64,000 bases of DNA. Origin: Paguma larvata. Taxonomy: Eukaryota > Chordata > Mammalia > Carnivora > Viverridae. A program made the position numbers and the translations under genes. A model generated the notes under the pieces. The model searched no databases. It saw only the letters and a program-made list of their open reading frames with translations, and was not told where the DNA came from. The stretch spans positions 50,593,087 through 50,657,086 of the forward strand of contig CM057833.1 of assembly GCA_030068075.1 (NCBI GenBank). The letters run 5' to 3'. Below, in pieces: positions 55,875 to 64,000 of this stretch (position 1 is its first letter; each line of letters starts with the position of its first letter).

Positions 55875-56105
55875 CCTTGCATATTGGAACGAGCGTGAGC
55901 GCCAGAAGCTTGGGTTTAATCCCGGCTTTGTTATTTTTTGGCTTTGTGATTTTTGGGCACATGACTTAATCTCTCTGAGCCTTTGCTTACTCATTTAAAA
56001 CATGATGTCATTCGTCTCTCACTACCAGGCTGTTGAGAAAACATCATGCGAAAGTGTCTACGACAGTGCCAGGCACACAGAAGGCCTTCCGGAACTGGCA
56101 TCCAC
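55875..56105 (+). repeat. MIR
   Basis: 'gcgccagaagcttgggttta', 'atcccggctttgttattttt', 'gacttaatctctctgagcct', 'tttgcttactcatttaaaac' and 'cgacagtgccaggcacacag' follow MIR end to end. Confidence 0.82.
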
Positions 56106-56179
56106 ACCAACTTTTACTAATTACTTTTTTGTCTTCAGCAAGCCAGTTGCTTCAATCCCAACTGACATGTTTCCAGAGC

Positions 56180-56535
56180 AAGAAGATGAGTTAATCCTGC
56201 TTTCTTCTTTGTGCCAGGCTCTGTCCTGGGCCCAGAGGCTTCAGAGATGAGTAAGAAGAGGACTGTGCCTGTGAAGACACTCCCAGTTTTACTCGAATCC
56301 GTTCATTCAACAAATATATTTTGATACCTACTGTGTGCAAAACCCCTGTGGCCTTGGGGAGGACACCACGATGCTTCAGCCATGAATCCGTTCCACATTT
56401 ATAGGTCACCTGTTGTGTGCCAGATATTGTTATGAGCACCATGGATAGACAAAGACTGTAACGCAGTTCTTGCCTTTAGGAAGCTCTCAGGGCGGTAAAA
56501 TACCCTAAGGGTGGAGAGAGCAGATGGAAAGACAA
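56180..56535 (-). repeat. L2 3'-end fragments in series
   Basis: Three L2-like reverse 3' ends follow each other: near 56210 ('gtgccaggctctgtcctggg'), 56300 ('cattcaacaaatatattttg') and 56400 ('acctgttgtgtgccagatat', 'agttcttgcctttaggaagc'). Confidence 0.6.
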
Positions 56536-56639
56536 TATATTCATTCTGGTTGTTAAAAGGCACTTATTTGCTGAGTAACATAGACTGCATGTAGCAATGT
56601 AGGTTGCATTTTTCCGTATATGCAGATGTTGAATCTTAG

Positions 56640-56990
56640 GGCCTCACTGAGGAAGGGTTCTCAGTTTACAGCTGAGGAAATAGCCCAGGAGCAGTTAATA
56701 CATCCTACATTCTAGGTACAAATAAAGCTGAGACCGGCCCCACTGCAACCTTTACCTGTATCGTGACTGACGTTGAAAACGCCCTCTCTTCCTTCTCCAT
56801 CCTGTTGTCTTCACACCTGCTACTCGCTTTCCGTGAACTGTCACATTCCATCCCCCCAACAGCTTTCTTGGACTACTATGGGTTTGAGGAACTTGCTCAA
56901 GGTCACACGGCTTGCCATACAAAGTCAAGATTTGTACTTAGGCCTGTCTGATTCCTGAGGCCAAGCCCTCAGCCTCTGTAGCATCCCCCA
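56640..56990 (-). repeat. Two MIR fragments
   Basis: One at about 56640-56720 ('gtttacagctgaggaaatag') and one at about 56860-56990 ('ggaacttgctcaaggtcaca', 'agatttgtacttaggcctgt') follow reverse MIR. Confidence 0.58.
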
Positions 56991-57572
56991 TTCGCGATTT
57001 ATCCTTACTGTAGTGTCTAAAGGTGTTTGCAAGCTTTTGAGACAGTTTGTTGAGAAGACACATGTCACAAATTGTTTTCAGGACCTGCTTATCTGAACAG
57101 TGGGAGAGCTAAATTTATGAACAACGAATAGAGTCTATAGGTGTTGGGGTGCTAAGTGAGTCAGGATATAAGCAGGAAAAGAAGTTACGATAAAAAAATT
57201 CTCTAAATCTAGTTTCTTAAGAGTTCATAATCAGAGGGGTAATTTTGGGCAAACGAGCCTAAAAAGGCCTCTGCAGATAGTCCAAGAGATGGTACTTAGG
57301 TCCGGAGATCATAAACAGAAAGAGGAGCAGGCGCTGTAGATTTTCCTCTGCTCCCTGATGCCGCATAGAGAATCTCTGCGCTTGGCACAGAGCAAGCTTG
57401 AAAATAATTCCTTAAAAATGATTGATATCCTAACGAAAGAGCTTAGGATTCTGAAAGTGGCTGCACCACATTTAAACAAAAACACGTCTGGTTCCTTTGT
57501 GACTGCTAATGCAGTCGTCTTTCCATCTTTTAAGATGGACCCCCTCTTTTTCCTCTTCCTGGTCTCCTAACT
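56991..57572. other. Unique sequence
   Basis: No gene or repeat recognised. A short open frame at 57358-57570 has no known family. Confidence 0.4.
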
Positions 57573-57590
57573 AATTCAGGTTTATTTATT

Positions 57591-57800
57591 TACTTGTTTG
57601 TTTATTTTTGAGAGAGAGAAAGTGAGCTTGCAGGGGGAAGAGGGAGGGACAGAGAGTGAGGGGGAGAGGGAGTCCCAAGCAGGCTCCGTGCTGCCCAGCA
57701 CCGAGCCCAATGTGGGGCTCGAACTCCAGAACCGTGAAATTATGATCTGAGCTGAAACCAAGAGTTGGATGCTTAACTGACTGAGCCCCCTAGGCATCCC
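57591..57800 (-). mobile_element. SINEC, minus strand
   Basis: 'caagcaggctccgtgctgcc', 'gatgtggggctcgaactc'-like bases and reverse head 'gagccccctaggcatccc'. The target duplication is loosely aattcaggtttattta and gattcatgcttatttt. Confidence 0.93.
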
Positions 57801-57817
57801 GATTCATGCTTATTTTA

Positions 57818-59078
57818 TTAAAAAAACGTACGGGTCTGGTAAGTCGATAATGCCGAAGGCTGACAAACACATAGAAGGGACCTGTTAAAGTGACGAAGTG
57901 TGTGGGTGTGTTTGAATTTTCTCTTAACTAGCATCCAGACCCTGGAGCTCTGCCCTGGGTGAATGGCAGGGGAGACTAGACTTCACTCGGCCAAAGCAGC
58001 AGGCAACTAATAGAACGTTTCTGCTCCCCTTAAAGAAAGGTAGTCTTGCATCTGTACTTCCAGCTGAACTCCAATTTCCATTCTGCTTTGCAATCCTGCT
58101 TGCTCTGTCAGGGAGAGCCATATGACAAATGTTTGGTATGTCAGATTTGTTTTCCTTTTAAACTGCAAATGAATTTGACCTCCGCAGTAGGGCTGCATTA
58201 ATTTCCCAAAGCTCTTCCAATAATTATATTCTTTTTTTTTTAATGTGCATAGCATTATTCTTTTTTGAGTTACGTTATGTTATGACTGGTGTTTTGAAAA
58301 TGGTTGGAGGATTTCTGGTTGCATATGGGCTGATGTGTACGTGAAGTACATTCCCAGATGTAAACAACTGCTAACACTCATTTTATAGTTTGTATGGCTA
58401 TTCTGCTCATTTACCAGACTCCACTTAGTCCTTTCCAGTCAACAGAGTATGTTTTCTTCCTTCAACTAAGTTAAGTTTGGCTAAACTTTTCTGAAAAGCA
58501 GCATTAATTTTGTCATATTGATATTCATATGGATCCATATTTGTTTATGACTGCGAGAAGAAAGCGTGTATCCAAACGTGTGTATACTAAGTTACTCTTC
58601 CTGTTGTGTCTGTAGGGTGATTAGTTCATATGTTAATGGATTACCCACACCATCCATTCAGAGTTTCACAGGTCAAATCTATATGTCTAGGATGGTTGTG
58701 AATAAGTCTCCCTTATCTTAAGAAAACAGTTGATTCATTTAGAGAAGAGAGAGGCAGGTGAGGTAGATAGGGAAGCCATATTATGAGTTTATTTCTAAGA
58801 GGAGCTATTCCAGAATGTTTTTGGTGAAAGAATAGCCGTCTCTGTATCATCTCTCTATCCATCTATGTATCTATCGATCGATCTATTGACCTATATCCAT
58901 TTATCCATTAATCTATCTGTAAAACAAATATTCCAAACGTTGGAGAAACATTAGCAGTATAGATCTGGAGAGAGATTACTACTTCCAGCAGGAAGCTCTG
59001 AAAGCATCAAGTAGAGACAGATTATTAAGTGGTCTTGATGAGTATTCTCTTGATCTTTTCCATCTCTCCATCACCCCC
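57818..59078. other. Unique sequence with a candidate conserved block
   Basis: No gene is recognised. The part 58040-58235 is repeat-free, AT-rich and dense in homeobox-like TAAT/ATTA and a CATATG E-box. A degenerate ATCT/GATC repeat lies at 58847-58920. Confidence 0.35.
58847..58920. repeat. Degenerate (ATCT)n repeat
   Basis: Many ATCT, ATCC and ATCG units in series with interruptions, typical of an old tetranucleotide microsatellite. Confidence 0.75.
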
Positions 59079-59089
59079 TCTTCTTAAAT

Positions 59090-59302
59090 TTTTTAAAATA
59101 TTTATTTATTTTTGAGATACAGAGAGAGACAGAACATGAGCGGGAGAGGGACAGAGAGAGAAGGAGATAGAGAATTCGAAGCAGGCTCCAGGCTCTGAGC
59201 TGTCTGCACAGAACCTGACACGGGATCTGAACCCAAAAACTGTGAGATCATGATTTGGGCTGAAGTCGGATGCTTAACCAACTGAGCCACCCAGGTGCCC
59301 TG
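59090..59302 (-). mobile_element. SINEC, minus strand
   Basis: T and A-rich tail, GA tract, 'gaagcaggctccaggctctg' and reverse head 'gagccacccaggtgccc'. The target duplication tcttcttaaat is exact at 59079-59089 and 59303-59313. Confidence 0.95.
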
Positions 59303-59394
59303 TCTTCTTAAATATTTTTAAATAAGTTTATTGTAAGGATATACAAATAATGTACGTCTATCAAATAAATTAGAGATACATTGGGAAAGTGAAA

Positions 59395-59720
59395 AACTAT
59401 TCAGTTTCCCTTAGGCTTATATTACAAACATAAATAATCACTTTTAACATTTTGATATATTTCCTTCTAGCCTCTCTTGACCTATGCATACATTTTTAAA
59501 AATTCCATTGATGTGATCATCTTATGTATTTTGTATCAAGCTTTTTTCACTTAACGTGAAAACATTTTTTTTTCCAAGTCTTTATAAATGTCGTCTTTTA
59601 TATCTGCGTGATATTGCACTGGGTGGACACAACCCAAATTTTTAGTTAGCCGTCACTTGATGGTTGGATTACTTAGGGTATTTCATCTGCACTATTTTTG
59701 AAAATCAAACAACAACAAAA
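59395..59720 (-). mobile_element. Old L1 fragment
   Basis: 'taacattttgatatatttcc', 'ttctagcctctcttgaccta', 'tttttcacttaacgtgaaaa' and 'cgtgatattgcactgggtgg' resemble an antisense old L1 common in mammals. Subfamily not fixed. Confidence 0.45.
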
Positions 59721-60244
59721 CAGCAACAAAAAAACTTGTTTGAAGTCCAAGATGGACCAGAACAATAGCTATATGTCTTAATAGTCTATTACATTGTTCG
59801 TATGGAAATGTGAGGACAAAACCCCTCTGTGTCTATAAGTATATATTAAACTCTAATACGGAAGTGTTTATGAACAGGTGACAGATCAGTTAGAAATGAG
59901 GGCTGGTAAATGGAGCCATTTTGTTTTATGAGGTACCTCAGAGATATAAGCCCCGTACCCCTCAATTTTGAGTCAGTTTTGATTTCATGGGTCAGCTCAT
60001 GATACATTGTGATTTTGCCTTACACGGTGTTCAGTATGAGACAGTCAGTCTGCCTTACTCAATTTGCAGAATCTGTGAAATAGTCAATCTAGAAAAGTCT
60101 GCTTGCCTGTTTCAATATTTATGAATGATCTTTAAGTACTGAGTAGAAAAGTATTTGTAGTTGTAGATTGAAAGTAAATTCTTCCAAAACCCTTTGTTTT
60201 TTTCCCTTTAAAAATTTAAGTAATAAAAAATGCATTCTTCTTCT
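59721..60244. other. Unique AT-rich sequence
   Basis: No gene is recognised; a CAACAAAA-rich stretch lies at about 59707-59735. Confidence 0.4.
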
Positions 60245-60490
60245 CCCTGAGGGGACAACTTGGCATTGGCCTCTGGAGCCAGACAGCTGGGACTGACCTC
60301 CTGTTCCACCACTCACTGCAAGTAAATAACTTGCAACTTGGGCAAGTTATTTGATTTGATTAGGTATTAGTTTTCGCATCTGGAAAATAGGAATAAAACT
60401 ACTCATTCATAGGTTTGTTGGGATGGTTTACATAAGTTAAAACACAGCAGGAAATCAATAGTGCTAAGTCCAGTATTATTGTTTTGACCA
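60245..60490 (+). repeat. MIR, full length
   Basis: 'cctctggagccagacagctg', 'ggactgacctcctgttccac', 'acttgggcaagttatttgat', 'ttcgcatctggaaaatagga' and 'caataaatagtgc'-like end (60455-60468) make a well-kept copy, with a short internal duplication of the 'aacttg' region. Confidence 0.85.
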
Positions 60491-60604
60491 GGCTCCTGAA
60501 GGTCTGCGTTTCGAGGGCTTTAGACCCACTTTAGTGGCATTCATAATATTCTTCAGTATCCCTCAGTGAGTGGCTTTTCTCTGAGCACTTCTTCCCCAAC
60601 CGGC

Positions 60605-60865
60605 TTATGATAATGGTACTAATACCAGCTACCACTTTTTGAGGGAGTTCTTTGTGCCAGGTGCTCTGCATTGTGTTATTACGAAATATAATTCACATCA
60701 CCGTTTATGAGGTATATATTTTTTATTATCCACTTTTCACAGGTGAAGAAACTGAAGCCAATAAAGGTTAAGTAACATGCTCAGGGTCATAAAATTGCTA
60801 AATATGGATCTAGGAACTAAATTCTGGTCTAGCTTACTTGCCACTGCTCTGCTTTTGTTAATTCT
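60605..60865 (-). repeat. MIR, full length
   Basis: 'ttctttgtgccaggtgctct', 'attatccacttttcacaggt', 'gaagaaactgaagccaataa', 'aggttaagtaacatgctcag' and 'atggatctaggaactaaatt' follow reverse MIR. It lies head-to-head with the MIR at 60245. Confidence 0.82.
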
Positions 60866-60948
60866 TTTAAGGAAGAGCCTTTTATACTTTTAGATTTCTA
60901 ACGGAATTTTAGTGCAGTTCCCTGAACAATGGAAGCAAGCAAGCAGTT

Positions 60949-61074
60949 TTGTTGTTTTTTTTTTTTAAGTTTTTTAAAAATATATTTAAGTCATCTCTAC
61001 ACCCCACGCTCACACTCAAGACCCTGAGATCAAAAGTCACATGCTCCTCTGATTGAGCCAGCCAGGCACCCCTG
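60949..61074 (-). mobile_element. Short, older carnivore SINE
   Basis: 'aagtcatctctacaccccac', 'gctcacactcaagaccctga' and reverse head 'gagccagccaggcacccc' mark a short older carnivore SINE form without the GA-rich part. Confidence 0.8.
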
Positions 61075-61489
61075 TTCTTTGTTTGTTTGTTTTTTTTTTT
61101 TAAATGAATGAATGAAGAAGTGATCCTGTGGATAAAAGAACCTGGAACTTTTCTCCAACAGAAAACCAGAAGTACTGCTCTTTAATGACCATGAAATTAT
61201 GAGTCTTAGAATTGTGTTCTGCTTCTGGACAGAACACTGCACATGATAAAATGATAGATTTTTAATTTTTTGCATATGAAACTGACTATTTCATATGAAA
61301 CCAATTTTAGAGACTCTGTATTTGGGATCCTGATTTGAGAAAATCTAGATGAGCATATTACATAGGTAGTTGTGGAAACAGCTTCAATTTAAACAAAGCC
61401 TATAACTAATTGTAGGTCTGGTTTTGGCCATCTGTTTAATAGACATTTATTTAGCGTGTGCATTGTGTCAAGTCTTCTGCTGGCCACTA
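61075..61489. other. Unique sequence
   Basis: No gene is recognised; a T-run lies at 61091-61101. Confidence 0.4.
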
Positions 61490-61924
61490 AAGGCTTAAGG
61501 ATGAGTGTGATGGTTCCTTCGAATGCTCTGCCTATGGCTCACTGAGGTCCAGCAATCTTTTTATTTGTTGGAGAGAAGATTTTATGCACTTTCATTGTTT
61601 CAACTACCCTCTCATGCTAATGACCCTTATATCTTTAAGCCAGCCCCTTCCCTTTTAGCACAGTTACTCAGCTCTTTGCTGGAGATGTCCATGTGGATGT
61701 TTCGGACACCTCCAAACTGAGTTATCATCTAATCCCCTGCACGTCCTGTGCCCCAACTTTGTATCTGTTATACATTTTATCTCAGTCGGTGGTAAGGACT
61801 GTCCTCTCCTTTATCTGAACTAAAACACCAGAAGTAATCTTCGGGTTTTTTTCTCCCTTTCTACAGTGAGTCGGTCATCATTCCTGCTGGTCTTGTCAGC
61901 CAAAATAAATCCTAAGAACTGTGA

Positions 61925-62340
61925 AGGATTTGAGATTTTATCCCACTTGCAAATAAATTAGTTAGCCTGCCACAGTTTCATGGATGCTGGCAGAAGACAT
62001 GAGATTCCTGGACTAGAGACAAAGGAATTTGTTAGTGATAGCAGTGGCCAGAGTGTTAGCGTTTTCTTGTGCCGGTTCCCATACAGTACCATGAAGAGGG
62101 CCAGATGACACCTACACATGCTGTGAATTGTGTTACGGGAAAGGAACCTTGAGCTTAGGGAACCCAAACCTTTTACTTTGGACAATAAGCACACTTTCCC
62201 TTTGCTCCAGAGGAAGACCAGATCTTCCAAAGCTATTTTCCATATAAACATCTTTGAAAAGATAATCTGGAACCAAGGGCAACAAGTGCATTGCTCACAA
62301 TAGGTATAGAAACTCAAGAGACCCATAGAGAATTGTCTTC
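61925..62340. mobile_element. Unidentified ~415-bp segment interrupting L2
   Basis: L2-like sequence flanks this segment in the right order, so it is probably an insertion. A 133-codon minus-strand frame (61958-62359) covers it but has no known family. No target duplication is clear. It could be an old solitary LTR or another repeat that I cannot name. Confidence 0.35.
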
Positions 62341-62604
62341 CAGTGTATTTGTCTTGCATCTGTTTCCTCTGTACCTTCCTTGTACCATCAGATCAGGCCA
62401 CCCCATTCTCCCTGGAATATTGCAATAGCTTCTTAACTGGTCTCCCTAGCTCTTCAAATCAGTCCCTCACACTATGCTGGAATAGCCTCCTGAGACCAAT
62501 TTAATTGTGCCTCTTTCCTGCTTTAAACCATTCGCATCCTCCTCATTGTCCGTGGGAAAAGCCCAACCTCCTCACCATGCCATGAATGGGGTTCTCAGAG
62601 AAGA

Positions 62605-62795
62605 CTCTGTAGTCTCAGGGAAAGGCTGCATGTCACAGTGGTTGCCTCCATTACCTCCCAAGTTACTTAACCTATGTGACTTCAGTTTCCTCATCTGTAA
62701 CATTACGTTGGTGAACCTTCCTCCTGGGTTATTGTGAGGCTTGAGTCAGCCTCACACATAGTAAGCCCTCAGTAAATGTTGCCTGTTACAGTTAT
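62605..62795 (+). repeat. MIR inside L2
   Basis: 'gtcacagtggttgcctccat', 'taacctatgtgacttcagtt', 'tcctcatctgtaacattacg', 'ggttattgtgaggcttgagt' and 'catagtaagccctcagtaaa' follow MIR end to end. Confidence 0.82.
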
Positions 62796-63115
62796 ATCTT
62801 TATACTCTGCCTCACTCTTTATAAGATCTGGCCATATAGTCGTCTGTTGACTCAGTGCTGCTTTTCACCATAGGTAGTCCCTTTTCCCCTGCTGCCCCTC
62901 AATCCATATTGCCTGGGTTTGGGCTGGTTATACACATCCTCTCTCTTTGCTCTTAGATTCGCTCTGTATGTCTCAGCTATTGAGCTGGAGATACCTGTTT
63001 ATGAGTGAGTTATTGCCTCTTGACTATGAGCTTTGTGAGGATGGGATGTCTTAATTGTCTTTGTGTAGCTGGCCATAGCACGTGTTGAAAAAATGTTGAA
63101 TGAATAAATGAAAGA

Positions 63116-63918
63116 ATAAAAGGAAAGCACAGTCTACTGGGGTGTTTGGAGGCTTGGGATAAGTGATGGAAAGCAGTTAAGTAGCTTAATAACATGAAGG
63201 GAATCTGAGTAAGTGTTGGATTGAGGTGAAAATTAGGTCCTATAGGAGTCCAGTGCAGGGAGTTTGCTTGTTGAGTAAGTTAATGTGGTTAGGAAGCCTG
63301 TTTAAAGTTATCTATCGAATGAAAGAAAGCAGCCCCTTCTATGTGATTCTAATTATTCCATTTCCTAAAAGAAGCTATTGCAAGTGGAAGGTCATGCAAT
63401 CTGCCTTCTCGTGAGTTTTTCGATTCCTCAGAAGACAATGAAATCTCTGTTACCTGGTGGAATGGGTAGAATGGAACTTCTTTTTAATTAAAATGTCTCT
63501 GCAACAGAAAGTGACCTTATCTCTCTTTTTGAAGTTCCCCAGGTCTCCAAGACCTGGCTCAAATCACCTCCTTGAATTTACTGTCGCCCTGGTTCACCTG
63601 AATTGTAAGTTATCATTTTATGTGAACATATCCAGTTCCCTAGTGAGATCAAGACTCTTTGGGTCAAATGTATATTTGTTTCCCGAAATGTGTAACATTC
63701 AGCTTTTGAATTATGAAGTCCCTGCCCATATATTTATTGACTGATTGGAATTCTTTAGATATGTGATAACAACTTTTGAATAATTAGAACACAGCCCTTG
63801 TCTCAGGACACCAGGGGTCCCCAGGACTTCGTGTTCCCTGTGATAGCAGCTTCTCAATGCCTGGTATTAAATGTCTAAGCTACAACTTTCAATTCTTCAG
63901 AAATAAAAGCTGAAGCAA

Positions 63919-63920
<2 letters not shown>
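63116..63920. other. Unique sequence
   Basis: No gene is recognised. A 95-codon open frame (63457-63744) lacks family resemblance and splice context. Confidence 0.4.

Positions 63921-63921
<1 letters not shown>

Positions 63922-63970
<49 letters not shown>
63922..63970. repeat. (TG)n microsatellite
   Basis: About 24 uninterrupted TG units, the longest in the window and probably length-variable. Confidence 0.97.
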
Positions 63971-63972
<2 letters not shown>

Positions 63973-64000
63973 CCATATCTATTTGGAAAATATCGATAAA

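Larger units (their letters stand above)
61490..63115 (+). repeat. L2 copy, split twice
   Basis: L2 parts lie at about 61490-61920 ('ctggagatgtccatgtggat', 'gtcagccaaaataaatccta'), 62345-62604 ('ggaatattgcaatagcttct', 'taactggtctccctagctct') and 62796-63115 ('tgactatgagctttgtgagg', 'ttgaatgaataaatgaaag'). They follow the order of one L2. An unidentified segment (about 61925-62340) and a MIR (62605-62795) lie between. Confidence 0.7.

Noticed and set aside
3004..59290. Recurring open frames beginning MAQSVK or MAQLVK with ...TSAQVMIS
   Set aside because: They are translations of the SINE head and body in one frame, repeated wherever a SINE lies, and are not a protein family.
61958..62359. 133-codon open frame on the minus strand
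   Set aside because: No known family; lies in what looks like an insertion within L2. Kept only as a structural observation.

Overview
The window is nuclear DNA of a mammal, most likely a cat (Felidae) or a close feliform relative. The evidence is 25 copies or fragments of the tRNA-derived carnivore SINE, most in the form typical of cats: a head reading ggggcgcctgggtggctcag, the phrase tgatctcacggt, the phrase gctctgtgctgacagctcag, a CT-rich stretch and an AAATAAATAAA tail. The rest is ordinary mammalian background: many old MIR and L2 copies, hAT-type DNA transposon fossils, L1 pieces and TG, CTA and AT-rich simple repeats.

I find no intact protein-coding gene, no rRNA or tRNA gene and no CRISPR array. 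The open frames of 60 to 133 codons are short and mutually overlapping, and many are translated SINE, MIR or L2 sequence. The only gene-derived sequence I recognise is a dead processed copy of ribosomal protein gene RPL27 on the minus strand (about 27409-27870). It has a poly(A) tail, an 18-bp exact target-site duplication, a lost start codon, two single-base deletions and a premature stop.

Layout. Positions 1-360 are CpG-dense and resemble the edge of a CpG island. From 361 to about 9000 there is mostly unique sequence with MIR and L2 fragments, two SINEs, a strong G-run cluster and a long AT-rich palindrome. At 9.4-13 kb there are three SINEs and a small 5'-inverted L1 insertion. At 13-21 kb there are old repeats and a CTA/CTG triplet tract. 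At 21-29 kb there are nested SINEs, MER5A-like and hAT fossils, the RPL27 copy and L1 pieces. At 30-37 kb the sequence is mainly unique plus L2 and MIR. At 38-49 kb there are more SINEs, a Charlie-like fossil and old L1. At 51-64 kb there are L2 and MIR copies, an inverted SINE pair and, at 61.5-63.1 kb, an L2 copy split by a MIR and by an unidentified segment of about 415 bp.

Inference: 20 of the 25 SINEs lie on the minus strand. SINEs and LINEs inside introns are often biased against the sense direction, so with the CpG-dense left edge this fits a first intron of a plus-strand gene whose promoter lies at or left of position 1. I could not identify that gene. I saw no convincing new biological system; the interest lies in datable insertions, reused insertion sites and possible RNA or DNA structures.
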